32,193 nucleotides of DNA from Nostoc indistinguendum CM1-VF10 (GCA_019359215.1 JAHHHS010000085.1:1-32193), one strand, 5' to 3'; shown: positions 15,924 to 24,267, counted from the stretch's first letter. The notes: generated from the sequence alone by a model not told the origin. Numbers and translations are program-made.

Positions 15924-16249
15924 GCACGCGCCCCGCCTCTATGTTTCAATACTTTTGAATTTGTGTATTTTCAACTCCCAATTGGGTTTAGGATAAAGCT
16001 TTTTTCTGTCCCCAATACAAGCTGCCCCTTATCACCAAAAGGGGTTTCATCTTCCCTTTTCCCATTAATCGAGCAGTATTAGACTACAACACCAATTTAC
16101 ACATTCGGGCAGTTCACCATAGCTGACAAAATGTTTGGTTTTATTAAGAAGTGTAAAGTTATGTTACAGTTAGTTACGAGTCAGGAGTTGCGAGCAACTG
16201 GCATCTGACAACAAGCTAATTTACCAAATATTCCCACAGAACTTACAAA
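15924..16249. other. spacer with hairpin, otherwise empty
   Basis: These 326 bases contain one hairpin (16025-16044) and AT-rich DNA that probably includes the promoter of the next gene. I see no coding sequence. Confidence 0.5.
16025..16048 (+). terminator. short intrinsic terminator candidate
   Basis: cccctt pairs with aagggg across an 8-base loop, followed by TTTCATCTT. It is ~100 bases past the 64-aa gene. Confidence 0.5.
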
Positions 16250-16435
16250 ATGACTCTATCGACTCGTCCCGATCTAACTTCTGCCGATCAGGTACTGTCA
16301 TCTTTAGCAACTAGGCAACAGCAAACTGTAACAGAAGCCCAAATGATGCAGGCTGTGTGTACTTTGCTGATTGGATTAGGAGAAGATCCAGACCGTTTGA
16401 AGGGAAAATTTTGGGATCTTCAGGCTAGATTTTGA
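16250..16435 (+). CDS. small protein, unknown, 61 aa
   Basis: This 61-residue soluble protein is mostly helical (SADQVLSSLATRQQQTV, AQMMQAVCTLLIGLGED) with a tail LKGKFWDLQARF. The ATG has no strong Shine-Dalgarno. It lacks the character of a shadow frame and looks like one of the conserved small cyanobacterial proteins. I assign no function. Confidence 0.6.
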   Translation: MTLSTRPDLTSADQVLSSLATRQQQTVTEAQMMQAVCTLLIGLGEDPDRLKGKFWDLQARF

Positions 16436-16565
16436 CGAACCATCAGTCTGTTATAGTTTGAGTGATTTTCACCAAGCTACTTACCTAATGCCAAACTATC
16501 AACAGATACAGAAAAAGTGGGGATAATGATAGGTTGAGACGATAGAAAATAAATAAAAACCCATT

Positions 16566-17057
16566 GTGAATAATTCAGTATTAATTACACTTCCCGTATT
16601 AGCGTGTATAGTTCTGTCGCCAGTTAGCAAAGCTGATACCGCCCAAAGCTCGACCAATCATGCCATCAAAATGTCTTCATTTAACCTCAGTTCCCAAAAA
16701 TGGAAAAACCGTGTGCTAATAGTCTTTGCATCGTCTGTTGATAACTATATCTATCAGCAGCAAATGCAACTATTGCAAAAGCATAACAGAGGTTTTGCAG
16801 AGCGGGATTTAGTTCTCGTTCAGGTGTTGGCAACAAATGAAAGCTATGTCAACAGACAGCCAATAGATGAGTCTTCTGCTGCCAAGTTGCGCGACTCCTT
16901 TGGTGTTGACAAAGAAAATTTCCGCGTGATTTTGGTGGGTAAAGATGGTGGTGTTAAGCGAAGTGATGCTACACCAGTGCAAGCGACAGCAATTTTTGAT
17001 GAAATCGATGCTATGCCTATGCGTCAGCAAGAAATGCAACAGCGACGCAGAAAGTAG
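16566..17057 (+). CDS. secreted DUF4174-like protein
   Basis: It has 163 residues with a GTG start. Residues 1-24 form a signal peptide (VLITLPVLACIVLSPVSKADT). The mature part fits DUF4174, a thioredoxin-like family: WKNRVLIVFASS, GFAERDLVLVQVLA, FRVILVGKDGGVKRSD, and a Met/Gln/Arg-rich tail (DAMPMRQQEMQQRRRK). No CxxC is present. The role is unknown; related proteins are periplasmic. It probably forms a single transcription unit. Confidence 0.8.
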   Translation: MNNSVLITLPVLACIVLSPVSKADTAQSSTNHAIKMSSFNLSSQKWKNRVLIVFASSVDNYIYQQQMQLLQKHNRGFAERDLVLVQVLATNESYVNRQPIDESSAAKLRDSFGVDKENFRVILVGKDGGVKRSDATPVQATAIFDEIDAMPMRQQEMQQRRRK

Positions 17058-17514
17058 GCGTTGCAGAACAGTGGGATGAATTGGGGCAGGCAGGGGAGGC
17101 AGAGGAAGCAGGGAGAAAGGGAGAGGGTTTGCAGCTTTTATTACCATGAAAGTGGTGCAATTTAAATGACGATTAGCTTAACTAGAATTGCTGTAGTTAA
17201 GATTAGCTCTTTCAAAGTGTAGGCATCTGGATGCGAGGCATCCGAAGCTTATGGTTTTCCTGGGTCGTATTTAGACGCGTCCAGCCTACCAGCACGCGCT
17301 GGATTGCGGCGATACTTCCGAGCTTCTAAGTTAAGCGGAAGGCTCTGAACACGGGTCTAATTTCGCATCAGCCTTAGTTAGCTATGGGATTGATCAAGAA
17401 GCAGAGGAGAAGCCACCAAATGCTACAACTCGTGATATTCCTGATACGCTTTACTTGCACTGTAAGATTTAATCGGATAATTTAAGCGATCGCAATTGTT
17501 TTTTAAGGAAACCA
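17058..17514. other. spacer with low-complexity and decayed coding traces
   Basis: These 457 bases contain a purine-rich run (ggcagaggaagcaggg, ~17090-17125) and imperfect inverted repeats near 17225-17300 (gatgcgaggcatccg, acgcgtcc). At 17335-17472 there is an open frame with protein-like composition but no start codon. No intact gene. Confidence 0.45.
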
Positions 17515-17871
17515 ATGAACAAATTCATACTGAGTTTGCTTTCTTCCCCTGTAATGATTAGCTCTATTCTCTCTATGGGAGTAATGCTCAATCAAGCACA
17601 AGCTATAGAGCCACAACCAGAAGCCAAAACCACAGATAGTCTATCTTGTATACGCAATAAACATAAAGTGGGTTTAGTATGTGCAAGAGCTTCCGTATTG
17701 GCTCAAATCCCTAGTTATCAGCGTGAAATAGAGTTTTCTCAAGAAGATGCTCCTATGCTGGAGTTCAATGACGAAGAAAGCAATGTGGCAATCGACTTAT
17801 TTGGCTGCGATTGTCCTGCTTGTATAAATTCTTTACGTCAGATGCGCGGCGCGACACCCTTGGTATATTAG
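17515..17871 (+). CDS. secreted cysteine-rich protein, unknown
   Basis: This 118-residue protein follows a good site (TTAAGGAAACC). Residues 1-30 form a signal peptide with an AQA-like cleavage region (GVMLNQAQAIE). The mature part has two cysteines (LSCIRNKHKVGLVCAR) and ends with a compact C-x-C-x2-C motif (FGCDCPACINSLRQMRG). The motif could bind metal or form disulfides. No family recognised. Unlike the DUF4174 gene 450 bases upstream, it has a thiol motif. Confidence 0.75.
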   Translation: MNKFILSLLSSPVMISSILSMGVMLNQAQAIEPQPEAKTTDSLSCIRNKHKVGLVCARASVLAQIPSYQREIEFSQEDAPMLEFNDEESNVAIDLFGCDCPACINSLRQMRGATPLVY

Positions 17872-17919
17872 GATTTTACAAATTTATCTTTGTTTATAAC
17901 CCACATTCAGCAAACTTTT

Positions 17920-17948
17920 GTGAGGGCATAACAATGTTGTGCCCTCAC
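17920..17948. terminator. hairpin between convergent genes
   Basis: gtgagggca and tgccctcac form a 9-base perfect stem, extended by aca/tgt. It lies between the secreted Cys protein and the cupin gene on the other strand and can serve both. Confidence 0.7.
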
Positions 17949-17969
17949 TGTATCTTGGATTCAAAATAA

Positions 17970-18317
17970 TTACGCTGATTTTTCCACTCGCAAACCAAAG
18001 TAGGTCAAAACAAGCTCAGTGAAACCACTATTGACAACTTCATGTACTTCTCCCGGTTCTATAGCTACACAGTTTCCTGGAAGCAGGGGGTATTCTGTAC
18101 CATCAACGTGAATGACTCCCGAACCAGCTTCTACAAAGAATATTTCACACATATCTTGATGTACGTGTGCTGATGCGCTTTGTCCAGGGGCAAAACGTGC
18201 TTGAGAAAAGTTAGTTAGGTGAGGCAAATCGCCGAAGCGTAGCATCACCTTTTTCTTGATTTCGGCATTGTGAGAAACAGATTCTTCTGGCAAGTTTTTC
18301 AGAGAAGTGGTAATCAT
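17970..18317 (-). CDS. cupin-domain protein coupled to dikinase fusion
   Basis: This single-domain 115-residue cupin has the complete metal-binding set: H51-x-H53-x4-E58 (HVHQDMCE) and H92 (GEVHEV). Its ATG overlaps the stop of the 971-aa gene by 4 bases (ATGA), so the two are translationally coupled. Cupins of this size are dioxygenases, isomerases, or small-molecule sensors. No residues tell which. Coupling suggests it acts on the same substrate or product as the fusion (inference). Confidence 0.88.
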   Translation of the reverse strand: MITTSLKNLPEESVSHNAEIKKKVMLRFGDLPHLTNFSQARFAPGQSASAHVHQDMCEIFFVEAGSGVIHVDGTEYPLLPGNCVAIEPGEVHEVVNSGFTELVLTYFGLRVEKSA

Positions 18318-21229
18318 TCGGGTCTTAAATCATTGGATAATTCCACAATACCCCTAGAGCCATCAATCCTTACCCGTTGACCATCTTGCAGGAGCCATGT
18401 AGCGCCTTTAACATCCATCACTGCGGGAATACCGTATTCACGAGCCACGATCGCACCGTGAGAAAGCCGTCCACCAACTTCGGCAATTAATCCTCCAGCC
18501 CTTAATAACAAAGGGGCCCAGCCGGAATCTGTGTAAGGTACTACCAAAATCGTATCTCGATCAATGTCTGGCACGTTTTGTAAATTTCGTAACACCTTCA
18601 CCCTGCCTTCAGCTTGCCCGTGGCTAGCTCCAATACCTTGTAAGAATTGGTCAGAGTAGAGGGCAGAGGGAGCTAATGGGTGAGGGGGTGCATTACCGTA
18701 CACTAAAAGGGGTACTTGAATGAACTCGCTATCTTGGACAAATTGCGATCGCCTTGATTCCACTAACTCATCCAACTCCTCAATTAACTTGGAATCTCCA
18801 CTTACAATTAAACGCCGCACTTCATCAAACTCTAGAAAAAAGATATCTCCCGTTTTCTGGAGTAAGCCGGACTTTAACCAAATTTTCTCTAAAGCTACAA
18901 AACTCCAACGCAATTCAGCCAAAAGCCGGGAATAAACTTCGGTAACTCGTCCTTTGATATCTACACGCCGTTGCACAAATCTACGTTTGCGCTTACCCGC
19001 AAAAATGCTATTAATCGCGTCTTTAGCGCCTGATTGTGGTTCGTTACCCTGCATTAACTGCACAAACATTTGCTTAATCATCTGGGGATTTTCCCGCCAG
19101 GTGGGAACGGAAATATCAGTTCCCACTTCACTTAAATAGCCGTAATCCTGAAGCAACTCGTCAAATTCTTGCAGGATCTTTTCTCCGTCTGGGGTTTGCT
19201 TTAATTGCTCAAATACTTGCTGTGGCTCAAACTCAAGCAATACTTGCTTGGCATCTGTTGCTATTGCACTCAGCGATCGCAATGCCGCTACCTCTGGAGT
19301 AACGCTATTATCAATTTGCCCATCCTTCACCCGAAAAATCGCCTGCCGCAGAGCAGCACTCAAGGGAGCTAAAATGCTGTAATACGTTCCTCGATGCAGC
19401 AACTCTAGAATAGAGTCAATTCTTGCCAACAGCTTAACTGGTTCCAAGTTCTCTGCATTTTCCTGCGCCAACTCCGACAAACCAGGAACGAAGCGTTTGT
19501 GATAATCTTCCTTGAAGTCCTTTTCTAAACTTAATTCCCGTCTTAGCAACTTTCCTAGCCCTGGCAAATTCTCCCAGGTTGACTGCAAGGATGGTTTACT
19601 TAATTTAGCTCCTCTGGTTAAAAATTCCAGACTTTCCGGCGGCAATCCCATACGGAGAAAGATATTTCCTAAGAGGGATGCATTAAAGTAGGCTCTGGAA
19701 TAGTGCAGAGTTGCTGTTTCATTAAAATCTAACCCCAAGGCGCGATCGCCCAAAACTAGAGTAAAAAATTCCCCCCACACTCCACAAGTTAATGGACGAT
19801 TAATTGACCATGTTAAGGGGTGAATTACTCCGGGGATCACTTCGGCGGCGATTTTGCGTGTCCAGATGGGCAGTAAAGTAGTGATTGGTCGAGATTGCAA
19901 CACCCACAGAGTTTGTCCGTCGTAACTCCATTCAATATCTTGAGGAGTGCCATGATAACGTTTTTCGAGTTGGTAGGCTAGGTATGCAACTTGCTTAATT
20001 AATGCTTGTGGGATTCGTCCTTGACCCTCTAATTGTACAGAGGAAGAATTTTCTGTTTCAATGACAAAAGCGCGATATTGTTCTGGTGTAACTTTTCCCG
20101 AAACGACTTGTGTCGGGCTGCCTGGTAGGGCTTCAATGATGATCGCATCACCTTGTTGAGTAATAGGATCGCGGCTGAAAGCAACGCCAGAATATACACT
20201 TTGGACTTGTTGTTGAATCAACACAGCCATTGCTGTATCATTTAAGCCGCGATCGCGCCGATATTGCACGGCAGATGGATGATTATAGGAAGCTTGAACT
20301 TGGGCGATCGCTGATTGCAATGCCTCTGGGCTGGTAACATTTAAAACTGTTTCATACTGCCCAGCAGCCGAAGCCTGTTCTGAGTCTTCTCCAATGGCAG
20401 AAGAACGCACCACTAAGGGAGATAATTCTGATGGTTGGAGAAATTCTGTCAACCCTTCAGGATCGTCGATTGGGGCAAGTACCCACCCCTTCGGCACTGG
20501 ATAACCCCAGCGCTTAATTTGAGATAATGTAGCCGCCTTTTCTCCGACAATGGCAGCATCCAACTCTTCATCTAAAGAAACCACCGCGCGTTGGCGTAGC
20601 CCGTCGTAGACATCGCCACGTAAAAATTCCAACATCGCAAGAGATTCTGTTTGTGCCTCTTGGGCTGGCAGATTCATATCATCTGGAATTTTTGCATAAA
20701 TCCAGGCCATTAAACCAGCCAAGACCACAGCAGCGAAGATTCTGGGGTAATCGCTAATATGCAGAATCATCACAAACAAAGGAAAGAGAAGCAAAACCCC
20801 AAATTTGACTACCTGTCTCGATTGCAGAATTGTAAAGCTAATACCTGCAAAGAAAGATACAAATACTGCCACTAATGGGTCATGTACAACAAATCCCCAG
20901 ACGACATTTGTCGTACCTGCCCCTTTGCCTATCCAGTATCTACCTGTTACCAGAGCAATGAGGGCAATCAATTCCCAAAACGATCCCTCTGGGAAGAAAA
21001 GGCGGGTGAGTAAGACTGCTGCGATTCCTTTAAAAGCTTCTGACAAGACCGCCAGAATTCCTACAAACCTACCGCCATGATAAAAAGCAGCTGATACACT
21101 AATGTTTTTTGTACCAACTTGTGATAATTGCTTACGCGTTAGCGCGTAAGTTATCCATGCAATCAGGGGTAATCCGCCCAAGAGGGGGCAGGCAATTAAA
21201 ATAACTAAGACACCCCAAGGTTCAAACAT
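18314..21229 (-). CDS. PlsY-like membrane domain fused to PEP-synthase-type phosphotransferase
   Basis: This 971-residue protein. Residues 1-~190 have several membrane segments and resemble the acyl-phosphate G3P acyltransferase PlsY (VGTKNISVSAAFYHGGR, LSEAFKGIAAVL, GRYWIGKGAGTTNVVWG), although PlsY's GKGVAT has become GKGAGT. Residues ~217-450 are a PPDK-type ATP-grasp (IVGEKAATLSQIKRWG, VVRSSAIGEDSEQASAAGQY, AFSRDPITQQGDAIIIEALPG). Residues ~450-860 are helical and unassigned. Residues ~870-971 hold the swivelling phospho-His domain GGRLSHGAIVAREYGIPAV, with His924. The C-terminal PEP/pyruvate TIM barrel of true PEP synthase is missing, as in rifampicin phosphotransferase. It should therefore phosphorylate another substrate, perhaps a lipid. 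A dispersed repeat is inserted at residues 205-215. Confidence 0.85.
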   Translation of the reverse strand: MFEPWGVLVILIACPLLGGLPLIAWITYALTRKQLSQVGTKNISVSAAFYHGGRFVGILAVLSEAFKGIAAVLLTRLFFPEGSFWELIALIALVTGRYWIGKGAGTTNVVWGFVVHDPLVAVFVSFFAGISFTILQSRQVVKFGVLLLFPLFVMILHISDYPRIFAAVVLAGLMAWIYAKIPDDMNLPAQEAQTESLAMLEFLRGDVYDGLRQRAVVSLDEELDAAIVGEKAATLSQIKRWGYPVPKGWVLAPIDDPEGLTEFLQPSELSPLVVRSSAIGEDSEQASAAGQYETVLNVTSPEALQSAIAQVQASYNHPSAVQYRRDRGLNDTAMAVLIQQQVQSVYSGVAFSRDPITQQGDAIIIEALPGSPTQVVSGKVTPEQYRAFVIETENSSSVQLEGQGRIPQALIKQVAYLAYQLEKRYHGTPQDIEWSYDGQTLWVLQSRPITTLLPIWTRKIAAEVIPGVIHPLTWSINRPLTCGVWGEFFTLVLGDRALGLDFNETATLHYSRAYFNASLLGNIFLRMGLPPESLEFLTRGAKLSKPSLQSTWENLPGLGKLLRRELSLEKDFKEDYHKRFVPGLSELAQENAENLEPVKLLARIDSILELLHRGTYYSILAPLSAALRQAIFRVKDGQIDNSVTPEVAALRSLSAIATDAKQVLLEFEPQQVFEQLKQTPDGEKILQEFDELLQDYGYLSEVGTDISVPTWRENPQMIKQMFVQLMQGNEPQSGAKDAINSIFAGKRKRRFVQRRVDIKGRVTEVYSRLLAELRWSFVALEKIWLKSGLLQKTGDIFFLEFDEVRRLIVSGDSKLIEELDELVESRRSQFVQDSEFIQVPLLVYGNAPPHPLAPSALYSDQFLQGIGASHGQAEGRVKVLRNLQNVPDIDRDTILVVPYTDSGWAPLLLRAGGLIAEVGGRLSHGAIVAREYGIPAVMDVKGATWLLQDGQRVRIDGSRGIVELSNDLRPE
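20586..20616. repeat. interspersed repeat, copy B, inside coding sequence
   Basis: The segment ttggcgtagcccgtcgtaga is the reverse complement of the element at 13579-13609. It is in frame and encodes residues 205-215 of the fusion (GDVYDGLRQR), exactly between the membrane part and the ATP-grasp. Confidence 0.65.
21131..21150. repeat. 20-base palindromic element in coding sequence
   Basis: cttacgcg-ttag-cgcgtaag forms a perfect 8-bp stem with a 4-base loop. It lies inside the first part of the PlsY-like frame (residues ~27-33). It may be a small palindromic repeat or an mRNA hairpin near the start. Confidence 0.55.
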
Positions 21230-21240
21230 TCTGGATTTTG

Positions 21241-21285
21241 GATTTTAGATTTAAATTTTCCATCTAAAACCTCAAATCTAAAATC
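21241..21285. repeat. 12-bp inverted repeat upstream of the fusion gene
   Basis: gattttagattt and aaatctaaaatc form a perfect inverted repeat, with extra attttag units around them. It sits 12 bases before the start of the 971-aa gene and so may form part of its leader. It could also end the upstream transcript. Confidence 0.6.
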
Positions 21286-21345
21286 TAAAGTTTTTCTGAA
21301 ATTTTTGATGGTTATAAAGGCGTTTTTATTTACTAGTTCCTGAAT

Positions 21346-21386
21346 GGACACTTGGCTACGACGGAAACCGTTTAAGACAAGTGTCC
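21346..21386 (-). terminator. hairpin after 46-aa gene
   Basis: ggacacttg / caagtgtcc form a 9-base stem with acggaaaccgt in the loop. It lies 20 bases beyond the stop of the small membrane protein (minus strand). There is no strong T-tract. Confidence 0.5.
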
Positions 21387-21405
21387 TTCTAGGTTACTAA
21401 TGGTT

Positions 21406-21546
21406 TTAGTTTAGCGCATAGGCAGCTTGCAGCGCCCAAATTATCAGAGCAGCGATTGATCCCAGAAGCAACACGGTAGAGATAGTGACTACTTTTGGGG
21501 AATCTGCACCCTCAAATTTCATAATTCCGCGATTTAAGTCGGACAT
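21406..21546 (-). CDS. 46-aa single-span membrane protein
   Basis: A minus-strand frame of 46 codons, ATG at 21546. AGAGGA lies ~10 bases before the start. The N-terminal 19 residues are polar (MSDLNRGIMKFEGADSPKV), followed by one transmembrane helix (ISTVLLLGSIAALIIWALQ) and a short tail. Size and layout match the small accessory subunits of cyanobacterial thylakoid complexes, but I cannot name one. The upstream gene (gatA) is divergent. Confidence 0.75.
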   Translation of the reverse strand: MSDLNRGIMKFEGADSPKVVTISTVLLLGSIAALIIWALQAAYALN

Positions 21547-21859
21547 AGCTTTGTAATCCTCTGTTGTTGGAGCATGAAACATTTGTCCGTTTTGATTGTA
21601 GTCCTTCTATTTACGGATGATGTTAAATCCCTCCTATTATTTTGTTTCTGCTTGGCAATTTTTCCATCACCACAATTGCCTAGTTCTTTGGAGGTATTAG
21701 TTGTATTTATACAAATGTGGGTGGGAGCAGGGAGCAAGGGAGAAGAGTTTTCCCCTCTGCACCCCGCACCCTGCCCCTCTGCCTCTTTCCCAATGCCCAA
21801 TTCCCAATCTCATCCAATATGTACTAAAATCAATGACTTGAGTCACAAAGAGAGCAATC
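21547..21859. other. divergent spacer before gatA
   Basis: This 313-base region holds the promoters of the small membrane protein and gatA. It includes low-complexity runs: a ggagcagggagcaagg purine tract (~21725) and cytosine-rich DNA at 21750-21800. Open frames here are composition artefacts. Confidence 0.5.
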
Positions 21860-23320
21860 ATGGCATCCATCCGCGAGTTGCACCAACAGCTGGTTAAGAA
21901 AGAACGTTCTGCCGTTGAAATTACCCAAGAAGCTTTAGACCGCATTCAAGCGTTAGAGCCGAAATTGCACAGCTTTCTATGTGTGACCGCAGAACGGGCA
22001 TTAGAGCAGGCGGGTGCTGTAGATGCCAAAATTGCTGCCGGAGAAGAAATTGGGCTGCTAGCAGGCATTCCTGTGGGGATCAAGGACAATTTATGTACTA
22101 AGGGAATCCCTACCACCTGTGCCTCCCGGATTTTGGAAAATTTCGTGCCGCCTTATGAATCAACGGCGACGCAAAAACTGGCAGATGCTGGCGCGGTAAT
22201 GGTAGGCAAAACCAACTTAGATGAGTTTGCGATGGGTAGTTCCACAGAAAACTCTGCCTACCAAGTCACGGCTAATCCTTGGGATTTGTCACGAGTTCCA
22301 GGTGGTTCTTCTGGGGGTTCTGCGGCGGCGGTGGCGGCTCAAGAATGTGTAGTTGCTCTCGGTTCTGATACTGGCGGTTCGATTCGGCAACCGGCATCTT
22401 TTTGCGGTGTGGTGGGAATGAAACCGACTTATGGCTTGGTTTCCCGTTATGGTTTGGTAGCTTACGCCTCATCTTTGGATCAAATTGGGCCATTTGGAAA
22501 CACAGTAGAAGATGCGGCAATATTATTAAGTGCGATCGCAGGTTATGATCCCAAAGATTCCACCAGCCTCAAAGTTGCCATTCCCAACTACGCCGCCAGC
22601 TTCAAACCAGACTTCAAACCCAGAGGTCAGCTAAAAATTGGCATAATCAAAGAAACTTTTGGTGAAGGTTTAGACTCTGTAGTGGAACAAGCTGTTACCA
22701 AAGCAGTAGACCAACTACAAAGTTTGGGAGCAGAAATCCATATAATTTCCTGTCCTCGCTTTCGCTATGGCTTACCCACCTACTACATCATCGCCCCATC
22801 AGAAGCGTCAGCAAACCTGGCTCGTTACGATGGCGTTAAATATGGTTACCGCGCTCCTGATGCCGATAATTTGTTATCGATGTACACTCGCACCCGTGCC
22901 ACTGGTTTTGGTACAGAAGTCAAACGCCGGATTATGATCGGTACTTACGCACTTTCGGCTGGCTATTACGATGCTTATTACCTGAAAGCGCAAAAAGTCC
23001 GCACCCTGATTAAGCAAGACTTTGAAAAGGCTTTTGGCTTAGTTGATGTGTTAGTTTGTCCCACATCCCCCACTACAGCATTCAAAGCAGGGGAAAAGAC
23101 TACTGACCCCTTGAGTATGTATTTAACTGACTTGATGACTATCCCTGTGAATCTTGCTGGTTTACCTAGTTTAAGTTTGCCATGCGGTTTTGATGATCAG
23201 GGGCTACCGATAGGATTACAGCTAATTGGCAATGTGCTGCGAGAAGACCTACTGTTTCAAGTAGCTTACGCTTATGAGCAATCCACGACTTGGCATCTGC
23301 GTAAACCGCAAATATCTTGA
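21860..23320 (+). CDS. gatA: Asp/Glu-tRNA amidotransferase subunit A
   Basis: It is the amidase subunit of GatCAB, which converts Glu-tRNA(Gln) (or Asp-tRNA(Asn)) to the amide using ammonia from glutamine. Length 486 residues, normal. The amidase-signature triad is complete by alignment to the known enzyme: Lys75 (PVGIKDNL), cis-Ser150 (VPGGSSGGSAAAVAA) and Ser174 (DTGGSIRQPASFCG). The rest is conserved throughout (MKPTYGLVSRYGLVAYASSLDQ). A GAGAG lies 8 bases before the ATG. gatB and gatC are not adjacent, as is usual in cyanobacteria. Confidence 0.97.
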   Translation: MASIRELHQQLVKKERSAVEITQEALDRIQALEPKLHSFLCVTAERALEQAGAVDAKIAAGEEIGLLAGIPVGIKDNLCTKGIPTTCASRILENFVPPYESTATQKLADAGAVMVGKTNLDEFAMGSSTENSAYQVTANPWDLSRVPGGSSGGSAAAVAAQECVVALGSDTGGSIRQPASFCGVVGMKPTYGLVSRYGLVAYASSLDQIGPFGNTVEDAAILLSAIAGYDPKDSTSLKVAIPNYAASFKPDFKPRGQLKIGIIKETFGEGLDSVVEQAVTKAVDQLQSLGAEIHIISCPRFRYGLPTYYIIAPSEASANLARYDGVKYGYRAPDADNLLSMYTRTRATGFGTEVKRRIMIGTYALSAGYYDAYYLKAQKVRTLIKQDFEKAFGLVDVLVCPTSPTTAFKAGEKTTDPLSMYLTDLMTIPVNLAGLPSLSLPCGFDDQGLPIGLQLIGNVLREDLLFQVAYAYEQSTTWHLRKPQIS

Positions 23321-23407
23321 AATTGGGCATGGGGCATTGGGCACTGCTTATTTCTCCCTCCTCTTCCCCATTTCCCTCATCTCCCTCATCTCCTCCATCT
23401 CTCCCAC
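23321..23407. other. CT-rich low-complexity spacer
   Basis: The 87 bases between gatA and the convergent RodZ-like gene are dominated by ctccctcatctcc repeats, flanked by gggcatggggcattgggca. No hairpin-type terminator is visible. Confidence 0.55.
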
Positions 23408-23866
23408 TCACTGATTACTGACCATTGAGTGTTGACCATTGACTTCTGGAGTCAGAGATTCAGATGCAATTTGTGGTGGATTAAGTATATATAAAAGACC
23501 CGTAGATGCAGCTACTAATAATAGAATGTACGTGAGGACAAGAGGTATGTATGTATTTGATTTGTTGTCTGAATTCTTATGATCATTATGGGAGTCTTGG
23601 CGGACTACATTGCTTATAAGAGTATGTGATAAAGCATTTCCATCCAGTCCTAAAGCATCTCCATAGCGACGGATGAATCCTTGAATAAAAATAGGTTCAG
23701 GCAATTCTTCAAATCGTTGTTCTTCTAAAGCTTGCAAAACACCTGCTCGAATGAGCGTTTGAGCGGCTATTTCTTCTATGCATATAGATTTTTCTTGTCT
23801 TACTTGTCGTAATTGTGTGGTTATTTCTTTTAGCTGCTCTACTTGAGCTTGGTTTAAGAGCGTCAC
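23408..23866 (-). CDS. RodZ-like helix-turn-helix membrane protein
   Basis: It has 152 residues. Residues ~10-75 are a RodZ-type helix-turn-helix (LKEITTQLRQVRQEKSICIEEI, TLIRAGVLQALEEQRFEELP, PIFIQGFIRRYGDALGLD). A polar Asn/Asp/His/Lys linker follows, then one transmembrane helix (YIPLVLTYILLLVAASTGLLYIL) and a short outside tail. RodZ links MreB to the cell wall; this one lacks the long periplasmic domain. The last ~12 residues come from heptad-like intergenic repeat DNA. A site GGAGAAGAC is in place before ATG 23866. Confidence 0.8.
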   Translation of the reverse strand: MTLLNQAQVEQLKEITTQLRQVRQEKSICIEEIAAQTLIRAGVLQALEEQRFEELPEPIFIQGFIRRYGDALGLDGNALSHTLISNVVRQDSHNDHKNSDNKSNTYIPLVLTYILLLVAASTGLLYILNPPQIASESLTPEVNGQHSMVSNQ

Positions 23867-24066
23867 TGTCTTCTCCTGTATGGGCTAATTCTCTATTCAT
23901 ATAGTGAGAAGACTTAAATATGCATACGTATTTTTACTGAATAATTGATTTTAGGGTAAAATCTTTTGAGAATGCTTGAAATCTAATTATAAAAATGCTA
24001 CAGCTACTTTTACTAAGTAATTTCCTTGTTAATATAGACACTTTGTATTCTACAAAAAGTTAGGGC

Positions 24067-24267
24067 ATGAAATTTAATAAACTGCAATTTATAATATAAG
24101 TATTTCCCCAACTGCTATTCTGGGGTGGAATCATTGCAGCGATCGCGTACTGTGCCATCTGTATATTTCTTTTTATTGGGCAACCTCGATTCATTTTCTT
24201 TCCCTCTGCTGTCATTGAAAAGACCCCAGAGATTTTTAATCTTCCTTACAAAGAGGTTTGGTTACCT
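24067..24267 (+). other. 5' part of hydrolase gene, interrupted by TAA
   Basis: This stretch is in frame with the hydrolase below. ATG 24067 begins MKFNKLQFII, then TAA at 24097-24099. The same frame continues VFPQLLFWGGIIAAIAY and a full membrane helix into FIFFPSAVIEKTPEIFNLPY. No ATG, GTG or TTG occurs between the TAA and 24268. The family normally has this N-terminal anchor, so it is real coding sequence with either a nonsense mutation or an unusual start. Confidence 0.6.

Noticed and set aside
18720..19139. Plus-strand frames of 60-70 aa
   Set aside because: Shadows of the 971-aa gene on the opposite strand.
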